A stretch of DNA of 64,000 nt, taken from positions 3,968,001 to 4,032,000 of the forward strand of contig NC_016604.1 in NCBI RefSeq assembly GCF_000230895.2, in the 5' to 3' direction. The translations under genes were made by a program, and so were the position numbers. The first letter of the stretch is position 1, and the number at the start of each line of letters is the position of its first letter. The notes beneath the pieces were generated by a model. It was not told the origin of the DNA. It searched no databases and saw only the letters and a program-made list of their open reading frames with translations. Shown here piece after piece: positions 16,668 to 24,660 of the stretch. The DNA is from Mycolicibacterium rhodesiae NBB3 (GTDB lineage Bacteria > Actinomycetota > Actinomycetes > Mycobacteriales > Mycobacteriaceae).

Positions 16668-17942
16668 ATGACGGAGGACCTCACCTCGGTCGATTTCTTC
16701 CGGGACAGTCGCCTGACGGACGACCCGTTCCCGTTCTACGAGGCACTGCGAAACAAGTGCCCGGTCAGCCGCGAAGATCACTACGGCGTGACGATGGTGA
16801 CCGGCTGGCAGGAGGCCGTCGACGTCTACAACGACGCGGAGACCTTCTCCTCCTGCATCTCGGTGACCGGGCCGTTCCCAGGATTCCCGGTGCCGCTCGA
16901 GGGCGACGACGTGACGCAGACGATCATCGACCACCGCGACGAGATCCCGTTCAGCGACCAGCTGCCGACGCTGGATCCGCCGACGCACACGAATCATCGT
17001 GCGCTGTTGATGCGGCTGATCACACCGAAGCGCCTCAAGGAGAACGAGGACGCGATGTGGCAGCTCGCCGACGACATCCTCGACGACTTCCTGGCTCCGG
17101 GCGACGGTGAATTCATCAAGGGTTTCGCGGGACCGTTCACCCTGCGCGTCATCGCCGACCTCTTGGGGGTGCCCGAAGAGGATCGCGACGAACTGCTCGA
17201 GCGCCTCGCCCGCGGCACCCACGGCAGCGCGGTGGGTAATGCCGACAAGACGATGAACAAGACGCCGCTGGAGTACCTCTACGAGGTGTTCGCCACCTAC
17301 GTCGAGGACCGTCGCGCCGAACCGCGCGACGACGTGCTGACGGGCCTCGCCACGGCGACCTTCCCGGACGGCACGATGCCCGAGGTCGCCGACGTCGTAC
17401 GGGTGGCCACCAACGTGTTCTCTGCGGGTCAGGAAACCACCGTGCGGCTGTTGTCGACCGCGCTGAAGGTGATGGGCGACCGGCCCGACATCCAGCGCAG
17501 GTTGCGCGAGGACCGCAGCCTGCTCGGGAATTTCATCGAGGAGTGCCTTCGTATCGAGAGTCCGGTCAAGGGCGATTTCCGGCTGTCGCGGGTCCCGACG
17601 ACCGTCGGCGATCAAGAACTCGGTGCGGGCTGCACCCTGATGGTGATCAACGGCGCCGCCAACCGCGACCCGCGCCGCTTCGAGGACCCGGACACGTTCG
17701 ACCCCGACCGCAAGAACGCCCGCCAGCACCTGGCCTTCGGCCGCGGCATCCACAGCTGCCCCGGTGCTCCGCTGGCTCGGGCGGAAACCAGGGTGGGACT
17801 CGAGCGGCTGCTCGACCGCACCACCGACATCCGCATCAGCGAAAAGCATCATGGGCCGGCGAGTAATCGCAATTACCAATACATCCCGACATACATCCTG
17901 CGCGGGCTGACGCAGCTGCACCTGGAGTTCGACGTCCGATGA
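16668..17942 (+). CDS. Cytochrome P450
   Basis: 424 residues, soluble bacterial class. The heme signature FGRGIHSCPG has Cys364; the I-helix motif AGQETT is at 253-258; ExxR is Glu292-Arg295. It is a close paralogue of the P450 at 61517 (shared PKRLKENED and GIHSCPGAPLAR). It likely hydroxylates the pathway substrate with electrons from the ferredoxin whose start overlaps its stop codon. It is the first gene of a P450-ferredoxin-DUF1330 unit preceded by a candidate operator. Confidence 0.95.
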   Translation: MTEDLTSVDFFRDSRLTDDPFPFYEALRNKCPVSREDHYGVTMVTGWQEAVDVYNDAETFSSCISVTGPFPGFPVPLEGDDVTQTIIDHRDEIPFSDQLPTLDPPTHTNHRALLMRLITPKRLKENEDAMWQLADDILDDFLAPGDGEFIKGFAGPFTLRVIADLLGVPEEDRDELLERLARGTHGSAVGNADKTMNKTPLEYLYEVFATYVEDRRAEPRDDVLTGLATATFPDGTMPEVADVVRVATNVFSAGQETTVRLLSTALKVMGDRPDIQRRLREDRSLLGNFIEECLRIESPVKGDFRLSRVPTTVGDQELGAGCTLMVINGAANRDPRRFEDPDTFDPDRKNARQHLAFGRGIHSCPGAPLARAETRVGLERLLDRTTDIRISEKHHGPASNRNYQYIPTYILRGLTQLHLEFDVR

Positions 17943-18133
17943 GGGTTACCGTCGACGAGGACCGCTGCGCCGGCCATGGCATGTGCTTGACGCTGTGCCC
18001 GGAGGTCTTCGAGATGTCCGACGACGGCTGGGCGGTCGCGGCCCCCGGCGAGGTGCCCGCCGATCTCGAGAGTGCGGCCAAAGATGCGATTGCCAACTGT
18101 CCGGAACGAGCCATTGTCGAAATCGACAACTGA
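17939..18133 (+). CDS. P450-associated ferredoxin (3Fe-4S or 4Fe-4S)
   Basis: 64 residues, ATGA overlap with the P450. Cluster motif CAGHGMCLTLCPEVF: Cys10, Cys16, Cys20, and Cys54 in CPERAI. The other small P450-linked ferredoxins in this window have Asp or Ala at the position of Cys20, as is usual for 3Fe-4S forms. The extra Cys could allow a 4Fe-4S cluster. It should carry electrons to the preceding P450. Confidence 0.92.
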   Translation: MRVTVDEDRCAGHGMCLTLCPEVFEMSDDGWAVAAPGEVPADLESAAKDAIANCPERAIVEIDN

Positions 18134-18146
18134 CCAAGGAGATTGA

Positions 18147-18431
18147 ATGCCCAAGGCGTACATCCTCATCACCGAGGACGTCAAGGATCCGGCCGGGATG
18201 GCGGAGTACGGCAAGCTGGCGAGCCAGACGATGGCCAGCGCGACGCTGCTGTCCTTCGATTCGAAAGCCGAGGTGATCGAGGGGCAGTGGCACGGCACCC
18301 AGACGGTGCTTCTGGAGTTCGAGTCCGAAGACGCGGCCCGCGAGTGGTACTACTCGGACGCCTACCAGGAGGCCGCGAAGCTGCGTCAGGCCGCCGCCGA
18401 CTGCAACGGCGTCATCCTGCACGGGCTCTGA
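18147..18431 (+). CDS. DUF1330-like small protein
   Basis: 94 residues. AYILITEDVKDPAGMAEYGK, then ESEDAAREWYYSDAYQEAAKLR, is the pattern of DUF1330 (dimeric alpha-beta barrel). Function is unknown for the family. A GGAG stretch just upstream and the 13-base gap after the ferredoxin place it in the P450 unit. Its 3' end faces a palindrome shared with the convergent DUF559 gene. Confidence 0.82.
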   Translation: MPKAYILITEDVKDPAGMAEYGKLASQTMASATLLSFDSKAEVIEGQWHGTQTVLLEFESEDAAREWYYSDAYQEAAKLRQAAADCNGVILHGL

Positions 18432-18449
18432 CTTCTTTTCTCCGCGAAC

Positions 18450-18497
18450 AGACGCATACCTGCCTATTTTCGTTGACTTTTGGGCAGTTTTGCGTCT
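18450..18497. repeat. Palindromic repeat element, copy 1 (possible bidirectional terminator)
   Basis: AGACGCATACCTGCC (18450-18464) and GGCAGTTTTGCGTCT (18483-18497) pair over 13 of 15 bases around an 18-base loop. It lies between the convergent ends of the DUF1330 and DUF559 genes. A second copy in the same orientation is at 19459-19504, at the other end of the DUF559 gene. Confidence 0.7.
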
Positions 18498-18499
18498 GC

Positions 18500-19469
18500 T
18501 CATCCAGCTCGTGCGGTTGCGCGGCTGAGGTGTGTGGCGATCCGTGCCGCGAGGTCCAGTGGATGGCGGCGCACATCGTCGACAACTATGGGAACAGTCG
18601 TCCAACCGCATTCCTGCAGTCTGGCGACCTTCATCCGGTCGTGCTTCAGGGCCTCCGGGGTGGCGTGCCATTCCATACTTTCGTACTCGGCAACTATCAT
18701 CGCGTCTGGCCAAGCGAAGTCGACGCGCCAGAGCTTTCCGCTCCGGTCGACGATCTCGTATTGCAACTCCGGCATCGGAAGTCCGCCGTCGATGAAGACG
18801 AGTCGGGCTTCGCTCTCGAGTGGGGACTCCGACCGGCCGTCTGCATAACTCGATCAGTTCTCGAATTTGCACGATCCCCCGTCGACCTCGTTGTTCATCG
18901 ATCGCCGCGCTCAGCTCCGCCGTCGTGCAACATTGTTTAAAGAGCACGCGGTCTAGGACGGCGAGTGCACGTGGGCGCCGCAAAGTGCGCGCAAGTTCGA
19001 CGGCCGTCCACGCGGGCACGGTAGCCAGCCGATTCTGCATACGTGTGAGCGGAGCTCCGGTTCGTTGGTGAACCATCAACTCCTTCGAGACGCGCATGCG
19101 CACCTCCGGATCGAGGATGTGAACGCGGCTGTCGTTCTCCACTGCGAAGCCATGCAGTTCCGCGGCAGTGTGCATGCAGGCGACGATCGACTTCCCGGTT
19201 ATGAGGTCGAGGGCCCTTAGCCGGTCGATCGTGTCTGGAGGACGTTGGGCATAGACGCCACGCCAAACTCGAAGGACTTTTTCGTCCCTGATGCGCCTGA
19301 CGAGAGTGCGATACGACATCGCAGTGAGCAATTGCTCGGTCGTCGCCAAGCCTCCGTGTGCAGCGAATACCTCATCCAACGGCACCGATTGATCATCGAC
19401 CGTGATGGCCGCCCGGGGAATCCTCCGCAGGTGCTGCTGTGGATAACTCCGGCGAACAGACGCAAACAT
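18500..19469 (-). pseudogene. DUF559/Vsr-like nuclease gene with N-terminal AbiEi-like winged helix, frameshifted
   Basis: The N-terminal frame (from 19469) holds a winged-helix-like region (GGLATTEQLLTAMSYRTLVRRI, VWRGVYA) and runs to IQIRELIEL-like sequence. The C-terminal frame (18500-18775 and slightly upstream) holds the endonuclease core WRVDFAWPDAMIVAEYE and GWTTVPIVV. The two join if one base is removed near 18840-18843, where the minus strand reads TGCAGACGG and TGCGACGG would restore the frame. Either a true pseudogene or a sequencing error. The first codons lie within a palindrome arm, so the real start may be further in. The family is common in mycobacteria; function unknown. Confidence 0.72.
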
Positions 19470-19504
19470 GCCCCTTTTTGGCCAATTAAGGGCAGTTTTG
19501 CGTT
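19459..19504. repeat. Palindromic repeat element, copy 2
   Basis: GACGCAAACATGCCC (19459-19473) and GGGCAGTTTTGCGTT (19490-19504) pair over 12 of 15 bases. The preceding GCGAACA and the right arm GGGCAGTTTTGCGT are shared with copy 1 at 18450-18497, in the same orientation. The left arm overlaps the first codons of the DUF559 gene. Confidence 0.65.
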
Positions 19505-19541
19505 CCCCAGCTGACGCGTGGGCCCAGCTCGCGCGAAGAGG

Positions 19542-20300
19542 TCAGTCCGGCACCAAGGGGCCGGTCGGGGTCGTCGTGGTGGCGTGAACGAGTAACTCCG
19601 CCAACTCCTTCGGCCTGCTCAAGAACGGCGAGTGCGACGCGTCGATCGTCAACTGCTCCACGCCGAGACGACTGGTGACGGTGTCGGCCAGCCACTGCGG
19701 CATCGACTGGTCCTGCAGGCAGCGGATGAAACTGCGGGGGAGCCCGGCCGCCCAGAACTGCGGTACCGATACCGGCGTCACGGTGGTGTCGCCGAAGCGT
19801 TCCGGACCGAGGTGCTCGAATGCCCAGCGGGCGGTGGCTTCGTCGCAGTCGTGGTAGAAGTACTTCCACGCACCGTCGAAATCGGCGAACCACATCGCGC
19901 CGTCGTCGTCGAACTTCAGGTAGCCCAACATCTCTCCGACATCGGCTTCGAACTCGCCGTCTTCGGAGTCGCGCATCGCCATCGCCTCGGGGTAGGTGCG
20001 GCCCTCGCGCGGCAACGCCGCCGCCAGGTAGACGATGTGACTGATCCGGTCCGGCGCGGCATCGGCGGCCAGGGTCGCGTCGAATCCGCCGCCCGAGTGC
20101 CCGACGAGCACGTCACCCGGCGTCAGTTCGGCGACGATCGCGTCGCGGCGGTTGGCCAGCGTCGACTCCTCGTCGACGCGTGCGCCATGGCCCGGCAGGT
20201 CGACCGCAACCCCGACGTGCCCCAGCGCCTCAAGCTCTGCGATCGTCCGTTCCCAGCACCATGCGGCGTGAAATCCGCCGTGTACGAAGACGAATCGCAT
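19542..20300 (-). CDS. Alpha/beta hydrolase
   Basis: 252 residues from the ATG at 20300 (MRFVFVHGGFHAAWCW). Oxyanion HGG motif, nucleophile elbow VLVGHSGGG, and late His in DASHSPFLSRP are clear; this is the methylesterase/salicylate-esterase-like group. The frame continues upstream antisense to the P450 and that part is not coding. It begins five bases after the P450 stop codon, so it is the last gene of the Fd-P450-hydrolase run. Confidence 0.9.
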   Translation of the reverse strand: MRFVFVHGGFHAAWCWERTIAELEALGHVGVAVDLPGHGARVDEESTLANRRDAIVAELTPGDVLVGHSGGGFDATLAADAAPDRISHIVYLAAALPREGRTYPEAMAMRDSEDGEFEADVGEMLGYLKFDDDGAMWFADFDGAWKYFYHDCDEATARWAFEHLGPERFGDTTVTPVSVPQFWAAGLPRSFIRCLQDQSMPQWLADTVTSRLGVEQLTIDASHSPFLSRPKELAELLVHATTTTPTGPLVPD

Positions 20301-20305
20301 TGCGA

Positions 20306-21511
20306 CTAGTTCAGCACCCGAACGGGTACCGAGGACCACCCCGCGACGTTCTGCGCCGCGACTCGCTTGCACTCGTCGAACAGCACCTCGTAGCGCGGCA
20401 TGCGATCGAGCAGCCGCTCGAGCGCGATCGCGCTCTCCATCCGGGCGAGCGCAGCGCCCAGGCAACTGTGGACGCCGTAACCGAAGCCGAGATTCTGCGC
20501 CTCGGTACGGTCGCGGTCGATGTCGAAGGTGTCGGCGTCGGTGAACGCTTCGGGGTCGCGGTTCGCCGAACCGGTCAGCAGGAAAACGGGTTTGGCTTCG
20601 GGAATCGTGACGCCGTGCAACTCGATCTCCCGCATGGACCGCCGCACGTTGTACTGGTTCGGCGCCTCGTAGCGCAGCAGCTCTTCGACCGCCGCGCCGA
20701 TCTTGCTGCGGTCGTCGAGCAGCTTCTGCCACTGATCCGGGTTGCGTGCGAATGTCACCGCGGCATTGCCCACCAGTTTGGTGACGGTTTCCGCACCAGC
20801 GCCGCCCAACAGCGTCGCGAAACCGGCGATCTCGAAGTCGTCGAGCGACTCCTTCTCGCCGTCCTCCCGCTCGACCTCTGCGGCGATCAACCTGCTGAAC
20901 ATGTCGTCACGCGGCTCGCCTCTGCGCTGCTGAATGATGTTGTAGTAGAGCCCCATCAACTCGCCAACGGCCTGCATGCCTTTTTCGGACATGTCGATCT
21001 GACCGGGTTCGCGGGCCAGCGTGATGTCCACCCACTCGCCGACCTGCCGACGATGTTCCTCTGGCACCCCGAGCATCTGCGTGATCACCTGGACCGGGAA
21101 CAGCGCGGAGAAGTCTCGCACGACATCGAACCGCTCGGACTCGACCTGTGAGAGGTAGCGGTCGATGGTCTCGGTCACCATGGGCCGCAACGCCTCGATG
21201 GCCCGCGGGGTGAACACCTTGTTGACGAGGCTCCGCATCTGCCGGTGCTCGGGCGGATCCATCATGATGATCATCTTCGCCATCATCGGCTCATTCGAAC
21301 GGACCGTCGACAAGTCCAATCCGTATGCCGAGGAATAGGTTTCGAAGTCCTTGTACGCCGCAGCGACATCCTCATGCCGCGACAGCGCGTAGAAGTCGTA
21401 TTCCTCGTTGTAATAGACCGGCGCTTCCTCACGCAGGCGCCGATAGATTTCCCACGGGCCGTTGAAGAACTCTTCGGAGAACGGGTCGAACGCGACCTTC
21501 GATGCGGTCAT
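20306..21511 (-). CDS. Cytochrome P450
   Basis: 401 residues from the ATG at 21511. Heme motif FGYGVHSCLG with Cys350; I-helix GGAGAET at 236-242; ExxR Glu277-Arg280. Its ATG overlaps the stop of the ferredoxin upstream. It is a close paralogue of the next P450 (21737), sharing EIYRRLREEAP-type and REPGQI segments, so the pair arose by tandem duplication. Confidence 0.95.
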   Translation of the reverse strand: MTASKVAFDPFSEEFFNGPWEIYRRLREEAPVYYNEEYDFYALSRHEDVAAAYKDFETYSSAYGLDLSTVRSNEPMMAKMIIMMDPPEHRQMRSLVNKVFTPRAIEALRPMVTETIDRYLSQVESERFDVVRDFSALFPVQVITQMLGVPEEHRRQVGEWVDITLAREPGQIDMSEKGMQAVGELMGLYYNIIQQRRGEPRDDMFSRLIAAEVEREDGEKESLDDFEIAGFATLLGGAGAETVTKLVGNAAVTFARNPDQWQKLLDDRSKIGAAVEELLRYEAPNQYNVRRSMREIELHGVTIPEAKPVFLLTGSANRDPEAFTDADTFDIDRDRTEAQNLGFGYGVHSCLGAALARMESAIALERLLDRMPRYEVLFDECKRVAAQNVAGWSSVPVRVLN

Positions 21512-21708
21512 TCGTCTTTGATGGAGATCGCCTGGCGCGGGCACTGCCGCACAGCTTCTTTGACGTGCTCCTCGTTTTCAGGTGTTACCTCGTCCTGCAG
21601 CACGTGCAGATAGTCCTGGTCATCCAAGTCAAAGATCTCGGGGTCGATACCCATGCAGACACCGTTGCTCTCGCACAGTCCGAAGTCGACTTCGATTTTC
21701 TGCGTCAT
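21508..21708 (-). CDS. P450-associated 3Fe-4S-type ferredoxin
   Basis: 66 residues. Cluster Cys12, Cys18 and Cys56 with Asp22 where a fourth Cys would be (CESNGVCMGIDP ... CPRQAI), typical of 3Fe-4S ferredoxins that serve actinobacterial P450s. It lies between two P450 genes and overlaps the second (ATGA), so it may serve both. Confidence 0.93.
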   Translation of the reverse strand: MTQKIEVDFGLCESNGVCMGIDPEIFDLDDQDYLHVLQDEVTPENEEHVKEAVRQCPRQAISIKDE

Positions 21709-21736
21709 GCGCGATCCCGCTTCGCTTCTCGCTTGC

Positions 21737-22939
21737 TCACTTCAACACCCTCACTGGAACATTGTGGTAACCCGCGACGTTCTGCATCGTCACCCGGTGC
21801 AGGCCGTCCCAGACGACCTCGTAACGCGGCATGAAGTCGAGCAGGTGCTCGAGCGCGATCACGCTTTCCAGGCGGGCGAGGGCCGCCCCGAGGCAGCTGT
21901 GGATTCCATAACCCAGGCCCATGTGCGGTGATTGGGTGCGGTCGCGAGTGATGTCGAATTCTTCGGCGCGGTCGTACGCCCGGGGGTCACGGTTGGCGGC
22001 CGCTTTCATGATGAACACGGGCTTGTGCGCCGGCACCGTGCCGCTCGGGAGGTGCGCTTCCTTCAAGGTGTAGCGCACGTTGTACTGGACCGGACCGACG
22101 TAGCGCAGCAGCTCTTCGACGGCGTCGCCAACCTTGCTGCGGTCGTCGAGCAGAAGCTGCCATTGCTCGGGGTGCCGTGCGAACTCGACGACGGCGCTGC
22201 CGATCAGCTTGGTGACCGTCTCGGCGCCGGCACCTCCGAGCAGTGCGCAGAAGCCGGTGATCTCGATGTCGTCGAGCTTGCGCATCGCGCCGTCCGGACC
22301 GGGGATCTCCGCGGCGATGAGCCGGCTGATCATGTCGTCCTGCGGGTTCTCGCGCCGTTCCTGCACCAGACCGTAGTAGTAGATGCCCGAGTCGATATTG
22401 GCCTGCATGTTCTTCTCGGACAGCTCGATCTGGCCGGGCTCACGTTCGAGGCTGGTGTCGATCCAGTGCCGCACCTGCTGGCGGAACTCTTCGGGGACAC
22501 CGGCCATCCGGGTGATCACCTCGACGGGGAACGGGCCCGAGAAATCCTGTACCACGTCGAAACCGTCCGGGTCGCACTTCGATAGATAGTGCTCGACGAC
22601 CTCGATGACGGTTTCACGCTGCGACTGGATCGCCCGCGGGGTGAACGCCTTGTTCAACAGGCTCCGCATGTGGCGGTGCTCGGGCGGGTCCATGAAGATG
22701 ATGGACTTCTGCGGACCCTCCTCCGAGCGGACCATACCGAGGTCACATCCACGCGACGAGGAGAACGCATCGGTGTCCTTCAGCGCCGCGGCCACGTCTT
22801 CATGCCGGGTCAGCGCGTAGAAATCCTCTTCCTCGTCGTAGTAGATCGGCGCTTCTTCGCGCATCCGCTTGTAGATCTCATACGGGTTGTCGAAGTAGTC
22901 CTGCGAAACCGGGCTGAATTTCAACTTGGGCTTGGTCAT
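21737..22939 (-). CDS. Cytochrome P450 with altered heme signature
   Basis: 400 residues from the ATG at 22939, which has GGAGA just upstream. Cys349 lies in LGYGIHSCLG: the usual Phe seven residues before the Cys is Leu342. I-helix GGAGAET at 235-241 and ExxR Glu276-Arg279 are intact. It is a paralogue of the P450 at 20306 and first gene of the P450-Fd-P450-hydrolase unit. The Phe-to-Leu change alters packing near the heme thiolate and may shift redox potential, but the enzyme should still fold. Confidence 0.94.
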   Translation of the reverse strand: MTKPKLKFSPVSQDYFDNPYEIYKRMREEAPIYYDEEEDFYALTRHEDVAAALKDTDAFSSSRGCDLGMVRSEEGPQKSIIFMDPPEHRHMRSLLNKAFTPRAIQSQRETVIEVVEHYLSKCDPDGFDVVQDFSGPFPVEVITRMAGVPEEFRQQVRHWIDTSLEREPGQIELSEKNMQANIDSGIYYYGLVQERRENPQDDMISRLIAAEIPGPDGAMRKLDDIEITGFCALLGGAGAETVTKLIGSAVVEFARHPEQWQLLLDDRSKVGDAVEELLRYVGPVQYNVRYTLKEAHLPSGTVPAHKPVFIMKAAANRDPRAYDRAEEFDITRDRTQSPHMGLGYGIHSCLGAALARLESVIALEHLLDFMPRYEVVWDGLHRVTMQNVAGYHNVPVRVLK

Positions 22940-23003
22940 GGTCTCCTCTTTTCGCGGCGGGGCTAGCGGCCGCATCCGTTACGGGAGGCTGCAATTCTGT
23001 AAC

Positions 23004-23014
23004 GCATAGTATGC
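23004..23014. promoter_or_regulatory. Short perfect palindrome upstream of P450 operon
   Basis: GCATAGTATGC is a perfect inverted repeat 65 bases before the P450 start at 22939, in a promoter-sized gap after the dehydrogenase gene that ends at 23054. It could be an operator or an extended -10 element. Weak evidence. Confidence 0.3.
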
Positions 23015-23053
23015 CTCACCGGGAGCTTCTGAGACAGAGGAATGGCATCTGTT

Positions 23054-23845
23054 TCATGGCTGATTTCCGGCGTCGATGGCATCGTCGAGAAGGCCGAGGG
23101 TCTCGCCGAGTTCGGCGGCGATCTTGCGCACCACCTCCACGTCCTTACCGATGAACTCACCGGTCCGTTCGACGAACGCGTCCAGGGAGCCGCCGGCCGC
23201 GACGAAGCCCGCGACCTTGCTCGACCCACTGCCGTGTGTGACCGCTTCCAACAGATTCGCCTCGCTCACGCCGAGACGCTCGCCCAGCGAGATCGCTTCG
23301 GAGAGCAGCCCGATCTGGGCGGCGAACAGCGCGTTGTTGGTCAGCTTCACCGCTTGACCCGCACCGAGGGGGCCGACGTGCAGGATCGGGTCGCCGTAGG
23401 CGGCGAGGACCGGCCGAACACGTGAGACGGCATCATCGGGACCCCCGACGAACAGCGTGATCGCACCGTCGGCGACGTTGTGCGGGCCGCCGCTGACCGG
23501 CGCGTCGAGAACGTCGATGCCAGGCGAATGGGCGGCGATCGTCTGCGCGGTGCGGGGACTTCCCGTCGTATGGATGACGAGCGCGGCGCCGGGGGACATC
23601 GCGGCCAACACGCCTGGGGCACAGACCTGCGCCACCTGCTCGTCGGTGAACACGCAAACGATGAGGACGTCGGCGTCCCTGGCGATGTCATGAAGGCCCG
23701 CCACCGCCTGCGCGCCGAGCGCCGACACCGCTTGGCGCCCTCCGTCCGTCCTGCCCAGCGCGCGGACATCATGGCCGGATTCGACAAGGCGCCGGACCAT
23801 CGGCGCGCCCATGCGGCCCGCTCCGACGAATCCGACGCGAGTCAC
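23054..23845 (-). CDS. NAD(P)-dependent beta-hydroxyacid dehydrogenase family protein (copy 1)
   Basis: 263 residues. N-terminal Rossmann motif VGFVGAGRMGAPM, substrate loop DAPVSGGPHNVADG, and the catalytic-Lys helix AVKLTNNALF match the 3-hydroxyisobutyrate/6-phosphogluconate dehydrogenase-like family. It should oxidise a beta-hydroxy acid or act as an imine/semialdehyde reductase. It is last of six overlapping genes starting at 28798 and is paralogous to the gene just upstream. Confidence 0.9.
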   Translation of the reverse strand: MTRVGFVGAGRMGAPMVRRLVESGHDVRALGRTDGGRQAVSALGAQAVAGLHDIARDADVLIVCVFTDEQVAQVCAPGVLAAMSPGAALVIHTTGSPRTAQTIAAHSPGIDVLDAPVSGGPHNVADGAITLFVGGPDDAVSRVRPVLAAYGDPILHVGPLGAGQAVKLTNNALFAAQIGLLSEAISLGERLGVSEANLLEAVTHGSGSSKVAGFVAAGGSLDAFVERTGEFIGKDVEVVRKIAAELGETLGLLDDAIDAGNQP

Positions 23846-24660
23846 CGCGGATGTTCCATGGATTCCAGAGCGGTGTCCGCCGCGGTGAACACAGACCCTT
23901 CAGGCGCCGATGCGCTTGCGGCGATCGACGCCGCGTGGCGCACGTCTTTCTGCAACAGCGCACCCGCGATGGGCGCGAGCCCCTCGACGGTCCCGCCGAA
24001 GATGGCGATGCTTCCGAGCGCCTTGCTGGTGGCCGACCCGCCGTTGAGCACCTCGGCCAGACGAACTCTCGGGATGCCAAGGGACTCACCGAGGTCGAGT
24101 GTGCTCAGCGCACTGCCGAGGTTGGCGGTGAACAGCAGATTGTTCAGGATCTTGGTGACCTGCCCGCTGCCCAGCGGCCCGAGATGAACGATCGGGTCGG
24201 CGTACGTCGCGAACACCGGGCGGCACCGTTCGGCGACCTCCTCGTCACCGCCGATCATGACCAGCAGCTTGCCCTCCTCGACGGCGGGCCCACCACCGCT
24301 CACGGGGGCATCGATCACCGAAACGCCCTGTGCGGCGGCCTTGTCGGCGATCTCGGCGCACGTGTCGGGGTGCACGGTGCTGTGAATGGCGATGACGCTG
24401 CCGGAGGCGAGGCCCGCCAGCACACCGTTGTCGCCATACAGTACTTCGCGCACGTCGTCGTCACCGACCACGCATAGGCAGACCAGATCGCTGGCAGCGG
24501 CCAACTCGGCGGGCGAACCGGCGGTCTTCGCCGCGGTGTCGGCATACGGTTCGAGGCTGGCCGCCCTGCGCGCCCACAACGTCGTCTCGAATCCGCCTTC
24601 GACGATCCGGCGCGCCATGGGGCCACCCTGACTGCCCAACCCGATGAACCCGACGCGCAT
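23842..24660 (-). CDS. NAD(P)-dependent beta-hydroxyacid dehydrogenase family protein (copy 2)
   Basis: 272 residues from the ATG at 24660, which overlaps the stop of the hydrolase upstream. Motifs: VGFIGLGSQGGPMARR, DAPVSGGGPAVEEG and TKILNNLLFTAN. The glycine motif GLGSQG has Gln in place of the usual Asn/Met. Two adjacent paralogues may form a heteromer or handle two successive intermediates. Confidence 0.9.
   Translation of the reverse strand: MRVGFIGLGSQGGPMARRIVEGGFETTLWARRAASLEPYADTAAKTAGSPAELAAASDLVCLCVVGDDDVREVLYGDNGVLAGLASGSVIAIHSTVHPDTCAEIADKAAAQGVSVIDAPVSGGGPAVEEGKLLVMIGGDEEVAERCRPVFATYADPIVHLGPLGSGQVTKILNNLLFTANLGSALSTLDLGESLGIPRVRLAEVLNGGSATSKALGSIAIFGGTVEGLAPIAGALLQKDVRHAASIAASASAPEGSVFTAADTALESMEHPR

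Noticed and set aside
17946..18830. Continuation of the DUF559 N-terminal frame to 17946
   Set aside because: After about 18845 the translation becomes Arg-rich noise and runs antisense to DUF1330, ferredoxin and P450 genes; the nuclease part continues in another frame.
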